This document shows, one piece after another, positions 1-10,741 of a DNA stretch of 64,000 bases. How positions within the stretch are numbered: the stretch's first letter is position 1; every line of letters starts with the position of its first letter. Under the pieces are notes generated by a model that saw nothing but the letters and a program-made list of their open reading frames with translations, did not search any database and was not told the DNA's origin. Origin of the DNA: Aselliscus stoliczkanus (taxonomy: Eukaryota > Chordata > Mammalia > Chiroptera > Hipposideridae); the NCBI GenBank assembly GCA_033961575.1, contig CM066737.1, positions 51,560,771 to 51,624,770 of the forward strand, given 5' to 3'. The position numbers were made by a program, and so were the translations under genes.

Positions 1-485
1 GCCACTAAGCTCAAGGTACTGTGTTCAGTCTTAGTTGCAGGTGGGCGTAGCCACCATCCTATGAGGGAATCGAACCAGCAGCCTTGTTGTTAAGAGCACA
101 CACCCTATCTACTGAGCCAGAGGCAGCTCAGCTCAAGGTGCTGAGTTCAGTCTTAGTTGTGGGTGGGCATAGCCACCATCCCATGGGGGAGTTGAACCAG
201 CAGCCTTGTTGTTAAGAGCACATGCCCTATCCACTGAGCCATCCGGGAGGCAGCTCAGTTCAAGGTGCCGAGTTCAGTGTTAGTTGCAGGTGGACATAGC
301 CCACCATCAAACAGGCAATCTTGTTGTTACACCAGCTGAGCCATCCTGCCACCTGTTGGCAGCTCTGTGACAGCTCAGCTCAGGCTCAGCATCACTGGCC
401 CATGTGGGAATCAAACCAGTGACTCTGTTGCTCAGAGCTCACGCTCCAAGCCAACTCTTAACCAACTGAACCACTCTGCTGCCCC
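1..485 (-). repeat. Composite tRNA-derived SINE with tandem units, cut by window start
   Basis: Read on the minus strand, a tRNA-like head near 480 is followed by a second tRNA-like unit and then by units of about 122-127 bp. The landmark CAAGGT recurs at about 12, 134 and 261, and each unit repeats the phrase about a tRNA-like B-box (GGTTCGATTCC or variants). The same arrangement occurs complete at 14772-15402 and 40561-41065. The element runs off the left edge, so its 3' tail is not seen. It is non-coding; the short open frame across it has no meaning. Confidence 0.85.
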
Positions 486-711
486 TTGTAACTTTATTCT
501 TTTGCATGTGTATATCTCAGTTGGCCCAAAGAGTAGATTCCTTTTAACTCCTACAAATCAATAAAAATAAAAAATGCAAGATAAATGGTCAAAAGGGTAT
601 AAACAGGCTACTCACAGAATATGAAATACAAAAATCCATATACATGTGAAAAATTGCATCACAACTTATCACAAGTAATCAGGAAGATGAAAATAAATAG
701 AATGAAAAATG
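486..711. other. AT-rich spacer, no gene seen
   Basis: AT-rich sequence between the SINE and the L1 5' region. Part of it (about 560-690) resembles degraded L1 3' sequence, but I cannot assign it securely. Confidence 0.5.
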
Positions 712-2219
712 GGATTTCTAGTCAAGACAACAGACTCGGTAAATACTGTGCTTGCCTCCTCTCATGACTACATCAAAATTACAATTCAATTACAGAACAA
801 CCATCATTGAGAAATACCTGAAGTCTAGATAAACAGAAGTCCTACAACTAAGAACATACAGAAGAAGCCATCTGGAGATTGGTAGGAGGGGCTTAAAAAT
901 TGGGAGTGCTATCTTGGCTGCAGAGGTCCCCCTCTGCCTGAGGAGTGAGAAGTTCATTCCCCACACCAGGATCCCAATCCCAGGGTTCCAGTGTCAGGAA
1001 GAGGAGTCCCCACAACTTCTGACAGTGAAAACCAGTGGATATTATGGCTGAGTGAGATGGAAGGCAGCTGGAGTCCCAGACACTCCTTCTAAAGGGCCAC
1101 ACATGGACTTACTCACTGACACATTCACTCACTCTGAGCTCCAGGCAACAGGGATATACAAGGCACCACTCTGAAAGGCACCAGTGACATACAAGAAGAA
1201 ACTGAATTATCTGGTTTCAGGGTATGGGCTGGGCTGGAGGGTCGGCTTTCTCCTAGACAGAAGTGCTGGCAAAATCCATTATTTCTTTGTTGAGCCCTTC
1301 CACTCCCAGCAATCAGATGCAGTTGGCCACCACACCACAATCTCCATCAACTTGGCTAACACTGTTCACCTCTCCCAGGTGATTCCCTGAGACCTGGCCA
1401 CACCCAGTATACAGACACACCCAAGATGATTCCAGTGGCTTTTCCACACAAACAACCTGTCTTGGCTCATGCTGTGGACTTTCCTAAAATCTTGCAAAAG
1501 CTCACAAAACCCAAACAAGCAACATCTGGCCTTAGCATGCTCCATACCTCTTGCTGAGCAGCTGCAAGCCCAGCACTAGTGGGAGCAAATCTCAGTTTCT
1601 GGCTTGGCCTCTCCAGGCACCTCTCAGCCCAGCAAAGGAATAATTCATCTGTGAATTTCTCTGTGGCTCATGCCAGGTGGCCCTGAGCAGGGCACAGACT
1701 GTGGCTGAAATTGGCCTGTGGTGGGGCCCCTACCAAGAGGCCTTAGGGATGGAACACGTGGTGTCAGGCTTCATACCTTGCCCAAGCACCATCCGGCTGC
1801 CTCCATGGATGACACACCCAAAGGGAAGACTGGGCAGACACCAGACCCTTGCTAAAGCAAATCCTGCTCTGTAAGGTCAGCCCCTGTATAACAGCTTCTC
1901 CACTGTAGACATGGCCAGTCCTCACAAACAATCAACCCAAGGGTCAATCTGTCCCATTGACATGCAAACAGCAATCTAGGCTCAAGTACAACAGAATGGC
2001 ACACAAAACCCACACAAGGGCAACACTTGGAGCATCTAGCTCAGGTGACCAGGGAGACTGCACCACTGAGCTCCACAGGATATCTATTACATAAGGTCAC
2101 TCTACCAAGACTTGCAGACATAGCAGCTCTACATAATACATAGAAACAAACACAAGAATGCAGCCAAAATGGGGAAACAAAGAAACATGTCCCAAATGAA
2201 AGAATAGAAGAAAGCTCCA
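712..2219 (+). promoter_or_regulatory. L1 5'UTR (putative internal promoter region)
   Basis: About 1.5 kb of sequence upstream of the ORF1 remnant, beginning with the L1 5'-terminal phrase noted for the parent element. L1 5'UTRs carry an internal RNA polymerase II promoter; this is family knowledge, not something visible here as a defined motif. The short open frames in it look incidental. Confidence 0.6.
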
Positions 2220-2971
2220 GAAAAGGAACTAAAATGGAAACAAGCAATCTACCAGATGCAGAGTTCAAAACAGTGTTTATAAGGATGCTCAGTGATCTCA
2301 GAAAGAACATCAGCAAAGACACAGAAAGCATAAAAATAGAGATAGAAAACATAAAAAAGAGCCAGTCAGAATGAATAATACAATAACTGAAATAAAAAAT
2401 ACTTTAGAGGGAATCAATGGTAGATTAGATAAAGCAGAGGATCAAATCAGCAATTTAGAAGATAAGATAGCACAAAGTACCCAATAAGAACAGCAAAAAC
2501 AAAACGGAATCCAAAAAAGAGAGGATAGTTTAAGGGGCTTCTGGGATAACATCATGTGTACCAACATTTGCATCATAGAGATACCAAAAGGAGAAGGGAG
2601 ACCAAGGAATTGAAAATCTATTTGAAGAAATAATGATGGAAAACTTCCCTAATCTGACAAAGGAAGTGCAAAGAGTCACGAACAAGATAAACCCCAAGAG
2701 GCCCACATCAAGACACATCATAATTAAAATGCAAAAGCTTAAAAACAAAGAAAAAATCTTAAAAGCAGCAAGAGAAACGCAGGTAGTTACTTATGGGGAA
2801 GCCCCCAAAAGACTGTCAGCTGATTTCTCAACAGAAATATTGCTGGCCAGAAGGAATTGCCATGAAATATTCAAAGTGATGAAAAGAAAGAACCTACACC
2901 CAAGAATATTCTACCCAGAAAAGCTATTATTTACAATCAAAAGACAAATAAAGAGTTTCCCAGAGAATTAA
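2220..2971 (+). pseudogene. L1 ORF1 (RNA-binding protein) remnant
   Basis: ORF1p is the L1 RNA chaperone: a trimeric coiled coil, then an RRM and a C-terminal domain, acting in the cytoplasmic L1 particle. The coiled-coil part is recognisable around 2370-2490 (NTLEGINGRLDKAEDQISNL) but stops break the frame. From 2633 an uninterrupted 112-codon frame to the stop at 2971 covers the end of the RRM and the C-terminal domain, with the characteristic KEKILKAARE and RLSADFSTE motifs and the ending KSFPEN. It is a broken copy, not a host gene. Confidence 0.85.
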
Positions 2972-3041
2972 AAGCTAAAGGAGTTAATCAACACCAAACT
3001 AGTATTATAAGACATGTTAGAGGAACTTCTAGATAAGGAAG

Positions 3042-3171
3042 AAGGAGGAGGAGGAGGAGGAGGAGGAGGAGGAGGAGGAGGAGGAGGAGGAGGAGGAGGA
3101 GGACGAGGAGGAGGAGGAGGAGGAGAAGAAGAAGAAGAAGAAGAAGAAGAAGAAGAAGAAGAAGAAGAAGA
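3042..3171 (+). repeat. (GGA)n/(GAA)n microsatellite
   Basis: About 130 bp of pure purine triplets: GGA repeats, then GAA repeats, lying between L1 ORF1 and ORF2. The translated poly-Gly/poly-Glu and, on the other strand, poly-Leu frames are artefacts of the repeat. Confidence 0.97.
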
Positions 3172-3214
3172 AAAGATAAAAATATTAGTAATAAAATCAC
3201 AGTAACTACATACC

Positions 3215-3860
3215 TATCAAGAATTATTTTAAATGTAAATGGATTAAAAGCTCCAATCAAAAGACATAGGGTAGCAGAATGAATAAGACAGCAAGACCCT
3301 TATTATGCTGTCTGCAAGAGAATCACTTCGGATTGAAAGACACACACACACTGAAAGTAAAGGAATGGGAAAACATATTACATGAAAATGGAAACAACAA
3401 AAAAACCTGGGGTAGCAATACTTATTCTAGACAAAATAGACTTTACAACTAAGTCTAAGACCGGCCAAGTGGTGCGGTGGTTAAGCACTAGCTTAGGAAG
3501 CCAGCAGCCCCGGTTCGGGTCCCACATATGACGGCCAGTGACACTGCCCTCAAAAAAAAACAACAAAAAAAACAACTAAGTCTATAACAAGAGACAAAAA
3601 TGGACCCAGTAACCTCACTTCTGGGTATTTATCCAAAGAAACACAATACATTACTTCAAAGGGACATGTGTTTCCATATGTTCACTGCAGCATTATTTAC
3701 AATAGGGAAGAGATGGAGGCAACCTGGCTGTTCAACAATGGATGAATGGATAAAGAAGAATTGGTACATATATACAACAGAATATTACTCAGCCATAAAA
3801 AAGAATGAAATCTTGCCATCTGGAACAAAATTCATGGACCTGTAGGGTATTGTGCTGAGT
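3215..3860 (+). pseudogene. L1 ORF2 remnant (endonuclease start fused to C-terminus)
   Basis: From about 3230 the translation follows the opening of the L1 endonuclease (VNGLKAPIKRHRVAE-like, then the LILDKIDFTTKS-like stretch), with stops and frameshifts. After a SINE and its duplicated target site, the text at 3600 becomes the C-terminal phrase PVTSLLGIYPKKHN and continues through a tryptophan-rich stretch (KNWYIYTTEYYSAIKKNEI) to a stop near 3845. Both ends are recognisable L1 ORF2; the middle, including the reverse transcriptase, is absent. Confidence 0.85.
3458..3571 (+). repeat. Short tRNA-derived SINE
   Basis: The head GACCGGCCAAGTGGTGCGG leads to a B-box-like GGTTCGGGTCC, then GCCAGTGACACTGCCCTC and an A-rich tail. 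The 13-bp target-site duplication ACAACTAAGTCTA lies at 3445-3457 and 3572-3584. It is inserted in L1 ORF2. Confidence 0.95.
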
Positions 3861-4279
3861 CAGACAGAGGAAGACAAATGCCATATGATTTAACTTATAT
3901 GTGGAATCTAAAGAACAAAATAAACAAAGAAACAAACAAAAACAAACTTATAGATACAGAGAACACATTTATGGTTTCCACGTTGGGAGGGGGTTAGGAG
4001 TGGGTGAAAAAGGGAAAGGGATTAAGAAATACAAATTGGTAATTACAAAATAGTCATGGGGATGTATAATATAGCATAAGGAATACTGTCAATAATATTG
4101 TAGTAACTATATATGGTGTCAAATGGATACTAGATTTACTGGCGTATTCAACTCATAAGTTGATAATACATAAACATCTAATCACTATGCTGTACACCTG
4201 AAGCTAATATAATATTGAATGTCACCTGTAATTGGAAAATAAAAAAATATTAAAAAATAAATTAAAACAATGAAAAATA

Positions 4280-4860
4280 AATAATTTTAATAGTTTTTTT
4301 GAGACATAATGCATATACTAACAATTCACTCATTTGAAGTGTAGAGTTTTATGGTTTTTAGAATATTCAGTGTTGTGCAACCATTGTCACAATCAGTTTT
4401 AGACCATTTTATTACCCCAAAAGGATACTCTGTACTCCTTATTCATAAATCTTCTAATTTCTAATCCCCTACCTCTCCCATCCCAGGCCTAGGCAATCAT
4501 TAATATACTTTCTGTCTGTATATATTTGTTTATTCTAGATATTTCATATAAAATGGAATCATATAGTATGTGGTTCTTTGTGGCAGGTTTCGTTCACATA
4601 ACAGAATGTTTTCAAGGTTCCCCCTTGTGACAAGTATCAGGACTTCATTTCTTTTTATTGTTGAATAATATTCCATTTTATGGGTATATTACATTTTATT
4701 TATCCACTTGCTAGTTGGTGGGCATTTGGGTTATTTTCATTGTGTTTGCTATAATGAATGGTGCTGCTATGAACAATTATGCACAAATATTTATATGCAC
4801 ATAAATTTTCAATTCTCTTGAATATGTACTTATGAATAGAATTGCATATGAAAGATCATT
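4280..4860 (-). mobile_element. Old L1 3'-end fragment
   Basis: On the minus strand this is ORF2 C-terminal and 3'UTR sequence of an old L1. Visible plus-strand phrases are GAATAATATTCCATTTTATG and AATGGTGCTGCTATGAACA, typical of inverted L1 tails. It is much diverged. Confidence 0.65.
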
Positions 4861-4899
4861 TTTAACCCACAGATTGAGCAAAACAAAACAAAGCAAAAA

Positions 4900-5240
4900 C
4901 ATAAATAAATAACCAAAACAGTTGCTAATCAGACATTGCTAAAGATGTAGGGAAAATGTTATTCTCATACTCTCTTGGTGGTAGTGTAAATTGATACAGC
5001 CATTTTAGAAACCAATTTGATAATATCAGGTAAAATTTTAAATTATTCTTCCATGACTCTAAAATTTAACTTTATTTAAAAAATAATCTTGCATGCATTT
5101 ATAAGAAAACATGTACAGGGGATATTGATTCTTCACTATTTTCTGCAATGGGGATAAACTGGAAACAGCCTAAATGTCTATAAATAGAAGAATGTATAAG
5201 TGAAATGTGATTTAGTCATATGATTGAATATGTGTAGGGC
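4900..5240 (+). mobile_element. Degenerate L1 ORF2 3' fragment
   Basis: Plus-strand phrases such as CTCTTGGTGGTAGTGTAAATTG and GGAAACAGCCTAAATGTC are decayed versions of the L1 ORF2 end (compare 14100-14300). Divergence is high and no frame is open. Confidence 0.5.
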
Positions 5241-5444
5241 CCAAATTATGCATTTCATCAGATGCACTTGGCCTTGGCCTACCTTTTGCCTACCAATGAC
5301 ATTCAACCACTGGCTCAATGGAGAACCTGGCTGAGCAATGGCATGACTTCCATTGTACCTACAAGGCAAGAACTGCAGCAGTTTCAATACCCAGACCTGA
5401 TCCAACTGCATCCAGGGATGCTCTGTTTTCTGCCACCACTTTCA
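5241..5444. other. Unassigned spacer, no gene seen
   Basis: Two hundred bases with no repeat I can name. An incidental open frame starts at 5262, but it runs on into the inverted L1 tail, so I do not treat it as a gene. Confidence 0.4.
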
Positions 5445-5720
5445 GTTTCATATAAATTATATTTTATTATTTTTATTAAATTTATTGGGGTGATATATGT
5501 TTCAAGTGTACAATTCTATAATACATTATCTGTATATTGCACCGTGTGTTCACCACCCAGAGTCAAGTCCCCTTCCATTAGCATATATTTGATGCCCTTT
5601 ATCCTTTACTTCCTCTTCCCTTTCCCTGTGGTAACCACTAAACTGTGGTTTGTATCCATCTCTTTTTGTTTGTATGTCTTGTTCATATATTGCTTTTAGT
5701 TTTATATCCCACATATTTTA
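5445..5720 (-). mobile_element. L1 3'UTR fragment
   Basis: The plus strand reads TTTATTGGGGTGATATATG, then TTCAAGTGTACAATTCTATAA, CACCACCCAGAGTCAAGTCC and GGTAACCACTAAACTG. This is the same inverted L1 3'UTR type seen at 60205-60560. It is 5' truncated. Confidence 0.7.
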
Positions 5721-6058
5721 ATGCAATGGAGTATGGGATCTGGATCCCCAAAAAGTGACTTGGAGAATCCAGGTGACAAAATTTGGATATATTTGTATAG
5801 GGGCCATGGGGTCAACACCTTCAGGGACAAATAGAGACCCATAAAAGACAGAATGTGTAACAATCCAGGAAAGAAATTACTTCCTCCTCACTTCTTCCCT
5901 ATTTTGATTTCTTTTCCCTGCTTTTGATATCTTGCTATTTTACCACCTAATAGCCTTAGAGCAAAAACTCCACCTCAGGTTTTTTCTAAAGAACCTGGGG
6001 TAACACAGAATTAACAACTAACAAGAATGAACTAGATCAATATGCGTAGATCTCAAAA
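5721..6058. other. Unassigned spacer, no gene seen
   Basis: No recognisable gene or repeat between the L1 tail and the mariner. Confidence 0.45.
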
Positions 6059-7360
6059 GGAGGTCTGATGCTTGTTTGTGAGCTGATCCTAGAAAAAGTG
6101 TTACATAACTAATTGCTGAATATCACTATAGTCAACTCTGAAGTACTCCCCTTGGGAAGCTATGCACTGACACCGGTGCCTAGTCCACCCCTCAAAGCAA
6201 TCTTGGAATTCTTTTATTGGAATGGCCATCAGAGTTGTCATTGTATTACACTTGATGTCGTGAATATCATCAAAATGACTTCCTTTCAATATTTCCTTCA
6301 TCTTTGTGTAAAGAAATAAGTCATTGGGGGGCCAGATTAGATGAGTAGGGAGGGTGTTCCAATACAGTTATTTGTTAACTGGCTAAAAATTCCCTCACAG
6401 ACAGTGCCATGTGAGCTGGCGCATTGTCGTGGTGCAAGAGCTATGTGGGCGAAAAGTTCTGGTCATTTTTGTCTAACTTTAATGCAGCCTTTTCAGCACT
6501 TCCAAATAGTAAATTTGGTTAAGTGTTTGTCAATTTGGTACAAATTCATAAGGGATAATCCCTCTAACATCAGTAAAGCTTAACAACATCATTTTGACCC
6601 TTGATTTGGACTGAGGAAACATTTTTGGTCTTGGAGAATTGGCTGACTTCCACTGTGCCTTTTACTCTTTATTTAAGGGTCGTATTGGTACACCTGTTTC
6701 ATCACCAGTGATAACATGGTGCAAAACATTGTCTTGCCTGCCCAAAAGATCTTGGCAAACTTTGACTCTCCTTTGCTTTTGCTCATTGGTGAGCTCCTTT
6801 GGGACCATTTTTGCACACACCTTTCTCATACCAAGATTTTCAGTTAAGATTTTCCTAACTGTTTTTCTATTGATATTACTTGCTCTACTATGCTTCTCAC
6901 AGTCAGCTGAAGATTTTTGACACACAATTCGATGAATTTTTTCAATGTTTTCATCAGTTCTGCTTGTTACTGGCCACCCTGACCTCTCTTCATCAGTGAT
7001 GCATTCTCTCCCCTCAGAAAAACGTTGAATCCATTTGTACACTGCTGTTTTCCTCATGGCATTATCCCCATAAACTTGGACTAACATGTACCTGATTTCA
7101 CTTCCACTTTTGCCAAGTTTAACACGAAAGTTAATGTTTGTTTGTTGCTCTTATTCAAGCTCAGACATTCTCGCGACAGCACAAAAAAATACACAACAAC
7201 AATAATGAACACCACTCAGCAAGACACCACAACATGCTGACATGAACACAGCTGTGAGACACTGATATATCAAAGTTATGAAACCTCACTGAGCTGCTTA
7301 TACAGTGCTGCCAACATAAGCGCATGGTGGTAAGTTCGTGAACTTAAGTGTCAGCCCTCG
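6059..7360 (-). mobile_element. Full-length mariner DNA transposon (subfamily A), inactive
   Basis: The right end, read inward on the minus strand, begins CGAGGGCTGACACTTAAGTT and the left end GGAGGTCTGATGCTTGTTTG; these are diverged forms of an end beginning TGAGGTCTGACAATTAAGTT. A TA lies outside the right end (7361-7362). The length, 1302 bp, fits a mariner (about 1.3 kb). The element carries one degenerate transposase gene (separate entry). Two shortened relatives occur at 29672-30240 and 36797-37359. Cut-and-paste transposition through a DDD transposase is family knowledge. Confidence 0.92.
6101..7090 (-). pseudogene. Mariner transposase, frameshifted
   Basis: Transposases of this family bind the terminal repeats through two helix-turn-helix motifs and cut and join DNA with a DD34D catalytic triad. 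From 7087 down to 6662 an uninterrupted frame of 141 codons shows the N-terminal domain (KTAVYKWIQRFSEGRE), the linker (RKILTENLGMRKVCAKMVPK) and the first catalytic Asp in VITGDET. Further on, LLHHDNAPAHMA near 6415-6455 carries the second Asp, and an LAPP-ND motif near 6320-6335 the third, reached only after a frameshift in the run of G at about 6327-6332. The C-terminus (HFDDIHDIK, CIASQGEYF) is in an open stretch at 6301-6101. Several lesions make it inactive. Confidence 0.9.
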
Positions 7361-7545
7361 TATATAATAATGAGTTAGGTTAGGGAGACACAAAACAATA
7401 TGCTTCTTGTCATTTATGTAAATTTAAAAACACATGCGATAACACAAAATATTATATATTAGTTGTAGATAGAATATGGTTGTATAGAAAATGGACTAGA
7501 AAGATATACAGTAGTCTGATAGTAGTTACTCCTTAGTAGTTAAAT

Positions 7546-7610
7546 GAAACCGGGGCCACTGGCCTCCCAAGCCAGCGCTCAACCACTGCACCACTAGGCC
7601 TGCCCTGCTT
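7546..7610 (-). repeat. SINE head fragment
   Basis: The plus strand has the inverted head of the short tRNA SINE (CCGGGGCCACTGGCCTCCCA ... CAACCACTGCACCACTAGGCC). The 3' half and tail are missing. No target duplication was found. Confidence 0.75.
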
Positions 7611-7759
7611 GGTGATTCTTAAAGAAGATTTTAATTTTTATGTAATTTTCTATATATTTAAAAAAAAGAAGACTATAAATACCAGAAAGTGATAATAGTT
7701 ATTAATTGTGAGTGGTGAGAATATGACTAATTGTTAATTGCACTTTTCTTCTTTATTAT

Positions 7760-8861
7760 TCTTTCTTTTCAAAAGTATAAAGTGCAATGACATCATAGAA
7801 CCAGCGGTGTGAGTTGAGCCTCTTGAAATCTCCCCTTGGGATTTCCAATAAATTGAACAACTATAATTCCGTAAAGGACTCTCCCCACAGCAACAGGCAA
7901 GACTAAGAGACACACAGCTGAAATCATCTAAAGATGGGCAAATTTGGTGAGTGGGGGAAAATGGAATGGGGGAAAGCATGGGCATAGGACACAGACCAGA
8001 GCTCCGAGCTTCCTGCATTTGGGAGCTACCACAGAGGCAGGAGAGGGAAGAATTCAAAGGGCTAGTGTCCTGTTATGACCCACAGTTCCACCTGAGGGAT
8101 CAGCATATAACAAGGCTGAACCCAATGCTCACAGCAGAGACTTCAGAGCAAAGACTGAGAGAAGAAGAGTGAAAATGGTGGTTTAAGCCCTCACTGCCAA
8201 GCAGAAGACAGAAGGCATAGGCACAGATCCTAGCCTCCTCCTTCCCCCACTCCCAAATCTCACCCCACCCCACCCACCCAATGCTAGATGTGGAACAGTA
8301 GCAGTGTCAGGTCAAAAGAACAGAATATTTGCAGTTCTGAGAACTGTGGCACACAGGCAAAGATTCACAGCCCAACTAGTTCCGGTGAAGGGGAGGGAGC
8401 CTTGGGTACAGGACTGGCTGTGCTAGTGGTTCCTGACATTGCTTGGAGCTACCTCTCACAACCTGCTCCACCTCTATACACACCTATCTGACCGGATCTC
8501 TGCAGGGATAAACAGAGCCGCTGAAACACAAAGGTCCTGAATCTGGTGCAGGAAAAGATTTGAAACTTCAGGAGCTCTTCACATTCCCCAACGGAGGCTG
8601 TGTCCTGTGACCCAGGAGACCTGCTCACAGAGGAGAAGTCCATCTCATGAGGGAATCCCCCCATTGTGTGAAAAGCCAGAACAGTGCAAAGAAAATATAA
8701 CACTACAGCGTGAGAGAAAATAAATGGCTGCAGTCGGGGAGAAAATAAAGCATTCTACCAACACCTACTGGAAAGCAAAAGAAAGACCACTTCCTACCAA
8801 ACTGTTGCAGAACCCACTCCTGTAGATGCCTAGGAAGAGAAATATTAATTCATTAATTGCC
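7760..8861 (+). promoter_or_regulatory. L1 5'UTR
   Basis: Non-coding sequence upstream of ORF1, moderately GC-rich, with a pyrimidine stretch near 8240-8280 (repeated CCACCCCACC). It differs from the 5'UTR type at 712-2219, which suggests two L1 promoter lineages. The left boundary is approximate because no target duplication was identified. Confidence 0.6.
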
Positions 8862-9850
8862 ATGAATAACCAAGGCAACAAGGCAACTCAGAAAAAAAAA
8901 TAAAAGTCTTCAGAAAATGAACTTAAAGACATGGAAATATGTGACTTAAATGACAGAGAATTCAAGGTAGCAGTTATGAAAAAACTCAACGAGATGCAAG
9001 AAAACACAGACAGGCAGTTTAACGAACTCAGAAACACAATCAAAGGACAAAATGAATATTTTACTAAAGAGATTGAAATTTTAAAAAAGAACCAAATAGA
9101 ATTTCTGGAGATTAAAAACTCAATAAAAGAAATGAAGAATGAAATAGCTAGCTTAGGTAATAGAGCTGGGCAGATGGAGGAAAGAATCAGTGACATTGAA
9201 GTTAGAAATCTGGAAATGACACAGATGAAAGAGAAGAGAGACTTGAGAGTTAAAAGAAATGAAAGAACTCTACAAGAACTTTCTGATTCCTTCAGAAAGA
9301 GCAATACAAGAATAATGGACATACCAGAAGGGGAAGAAAGGGAGAAGGGAACAGAGAGTACATTCAAACTAACAGTCGATGAGAACTTCCCAAAACAAAT
9401 TGTGGAAAGAACCGGATCTTCAAATCCAAGAAACAAATAGAACATCTAATTACCTCAATTGCAACAGGCCTTCTCCAAGACACATTGTATTGAAGCTGTC
9501 AAAAATTAACGACAGGGCCGGCTGAGTGGCGCGGTGGTTAAGTGTTGGCTTAGGAAGCCAGCAGCCCCGGTTCGGTCCCACATATGAGGGCCAGTGACAC
9601 TGCCCTCAAAAAAAAAAAAAAAATTAACGACAAAGAAAGAATCCTAAAGGCAGCCAGGGAAAAGAAGTCAATAACCTACAAAGGAAAACCCATTAGTTTA
9701 TCATCATATTTTTCAGCAGAAACTCTACAAGCCACGAGGGAGTGAACTCAAATATTCAAACTGTTGAAAGAGAGAGAATATAAGCCAAGAATAATATATC
9801 CAGCAAAGCAGGAAATGGCAACCCCTACACCAAAAAAGTCACTATACACT
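8862..9850 (+). pseudogene. L1 ORF1 with early stop and SINE insertion
   Basis: The ATG at 8862 (MNNQGNKATQKKK) is followed by an in-frame TAA at 8901-8903. The same frame reopens and runs from the Met at 8931 to a stop ending at 9440. This 169-codon stretch holds a long heptad coiled coil (about residues 10-120 of the piece, e.g. LEIKNSIKEMKNEIASLGNR) and the start of the RRM (RIMDIPEGEEREKGTE, VDENFP). After a SINE at 9515-9620 the C-terminal domain continues at 9633-9830 (KERILKAAREKKSITYKGKP, LSSYFSAETLQATRE) in another frame. The first stop lies in an A-rich run, so a single-base change is a likely cause. Confidence 0.9.
9515..9620 (+). repeat. Short tRNA-derived SINE
   Basis: Head GGGCCGGCTGAGTGGCGCGG, B-box-like GGTTCGGTCC, ending CACTGCCCTC plus A tail. 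The 12-bp target-site duplication AAATTAACGACA is at 9503-9514 and 9621-9632. It disrupts L1 ORF1. Confidence 0.96.
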
Positions 9851-10360
9851 TAAACACAGCATACAGGGTAAAAAAGAAAAAAAAACACTTAAGAAACAGA
9901 GGAAAGAGACAACTTGCTACTGCAGTGCAGAAATCAACTCACAGCATAAATAGGGATAATTTGTGACAAAAAAAAAACAAAACATAAAAGAAGAGCGAGT
10001 AAAGGTTTGAACCAGAACAGGGGAATGGAGAAAGGAAGCATGCTGAAGACAATGGAATACTCTAAATATGAAACTTTCTTTTACATAAACTTAATGGTAA
10101 CCCCTCAAAAATAATAAATCCAGAACTGAAATACATAACATAAAAAAGATGAAACAGAGGGGAAAAATCATAGAATACCACCACACTTAAATAATAGACA
10201 GCAACAAAAGGCAAAGAAACAATGGAGACATAGTCCCACCAGAAAACCCAAGATAGAATGATAGGAAATCCTCATGTATCAATAATCACCCTAAAAGTAA
10301 ATGGAATGAACTCACTAATAAAAAGGCATGGAGTAGCAGATTGGATCAAAAAAACTAAAC

Positions 10361-10741
10361 CCAAGGCCAGGTGGGTGGCCTAGTTGGTTAAGATCACGAG
10401 CTCTGAGCAACAGGGTCACTAGTTCAATTGCCACATGGGTCAGTGAGCTGCGCCCAAGCTGAGCTACCACTGAGTTGCCAACGGGCGGCCAGATGGCTCA
10501 GCTGGTGAAAGTGTGTGCTTTTAACAACAAGGTTGCTGGTTCGACTCCCATGTGGGACGGTGGGCTGTGCCCCCCCACACACACACAACTAGATTGAAAG
10601 CAGCGACTGGACTTGGAGCTGAGCTTGCACCCTCCACAATGAAGATTGAAGAAAAACAACTTGATTTGGAGCTGATGAGTCCTGGAAAAACAAAATGCTT
10701 CCCTTCCCCAATTACCCAATAAAAAATCTTTGAAAAAATAA
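10361..10741 (+). repeat. Long dimeric tRNA SINE
   Basis: Two tRNA-like units in tandem: one from about 10364, the other from about 10486 (GGCGGCCAGATGGCTCAGCT ... GCTGGTTCGACTCCCATG). A body and the tail CCCAATAAAAAATCTTTG plus A-rich end follow. The flanking repeat AAAAAACTAAAC (about 10349-10360 and 10743-10754) is the target duplication. It splits the L1 endonuclease. Confidence 0.92.

Larger units (their letters stand above)
712..4262 (+). mobile_element. LINE-1 with 5'UTR and ORF1 but most of ORF2 deleted
   Basis: The start (CTAGTCAAGACAACAGACTC, then TGCTTGCCTCCTCTCATGAC) matches an L1 5' end that appears reversed near 40280. ORF1 remains in pieces at about 2220-2971 and the start of the ORF2 endonuclease at about 3215-3598. 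The sequence then jumps straight to the ORF2 C-terminal zone (about 3599-3845) and a 3'UTR ending in an A-rich tail near 4262. The rest of the endonuclease and the entire reverse transcriptase are missing. A GGA/GAA microsatellite (3042-3171) and a SINE (3458-3571) sit inside. It is a dead copy. Confidence 0.85.

Noticed and set aside
1..390. Possible CRISPR-like array of regular units
   Set aside because: The spacing comes from SINE units of about 122-127 bp that are similar throughout; there are no unique spacers and the genome is mammalian.
3014..3205. Poly-Gly/poly-Glu protein frame (and poly-Leu on the other strand)
   Set aside because: Pure product of the GGA/GAA microsatellite.
5262..5699. 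145-codon open frame
   Set aside because: Its second half reads across an inverted L1 3'UTR; no domain and no splice or promoter context.
6662..7087. 141-codon open frame that could be taken for a host gene
   Set aside because: It is the N-terminal part of the mariner transposase, lying inside matched terminal repeats.
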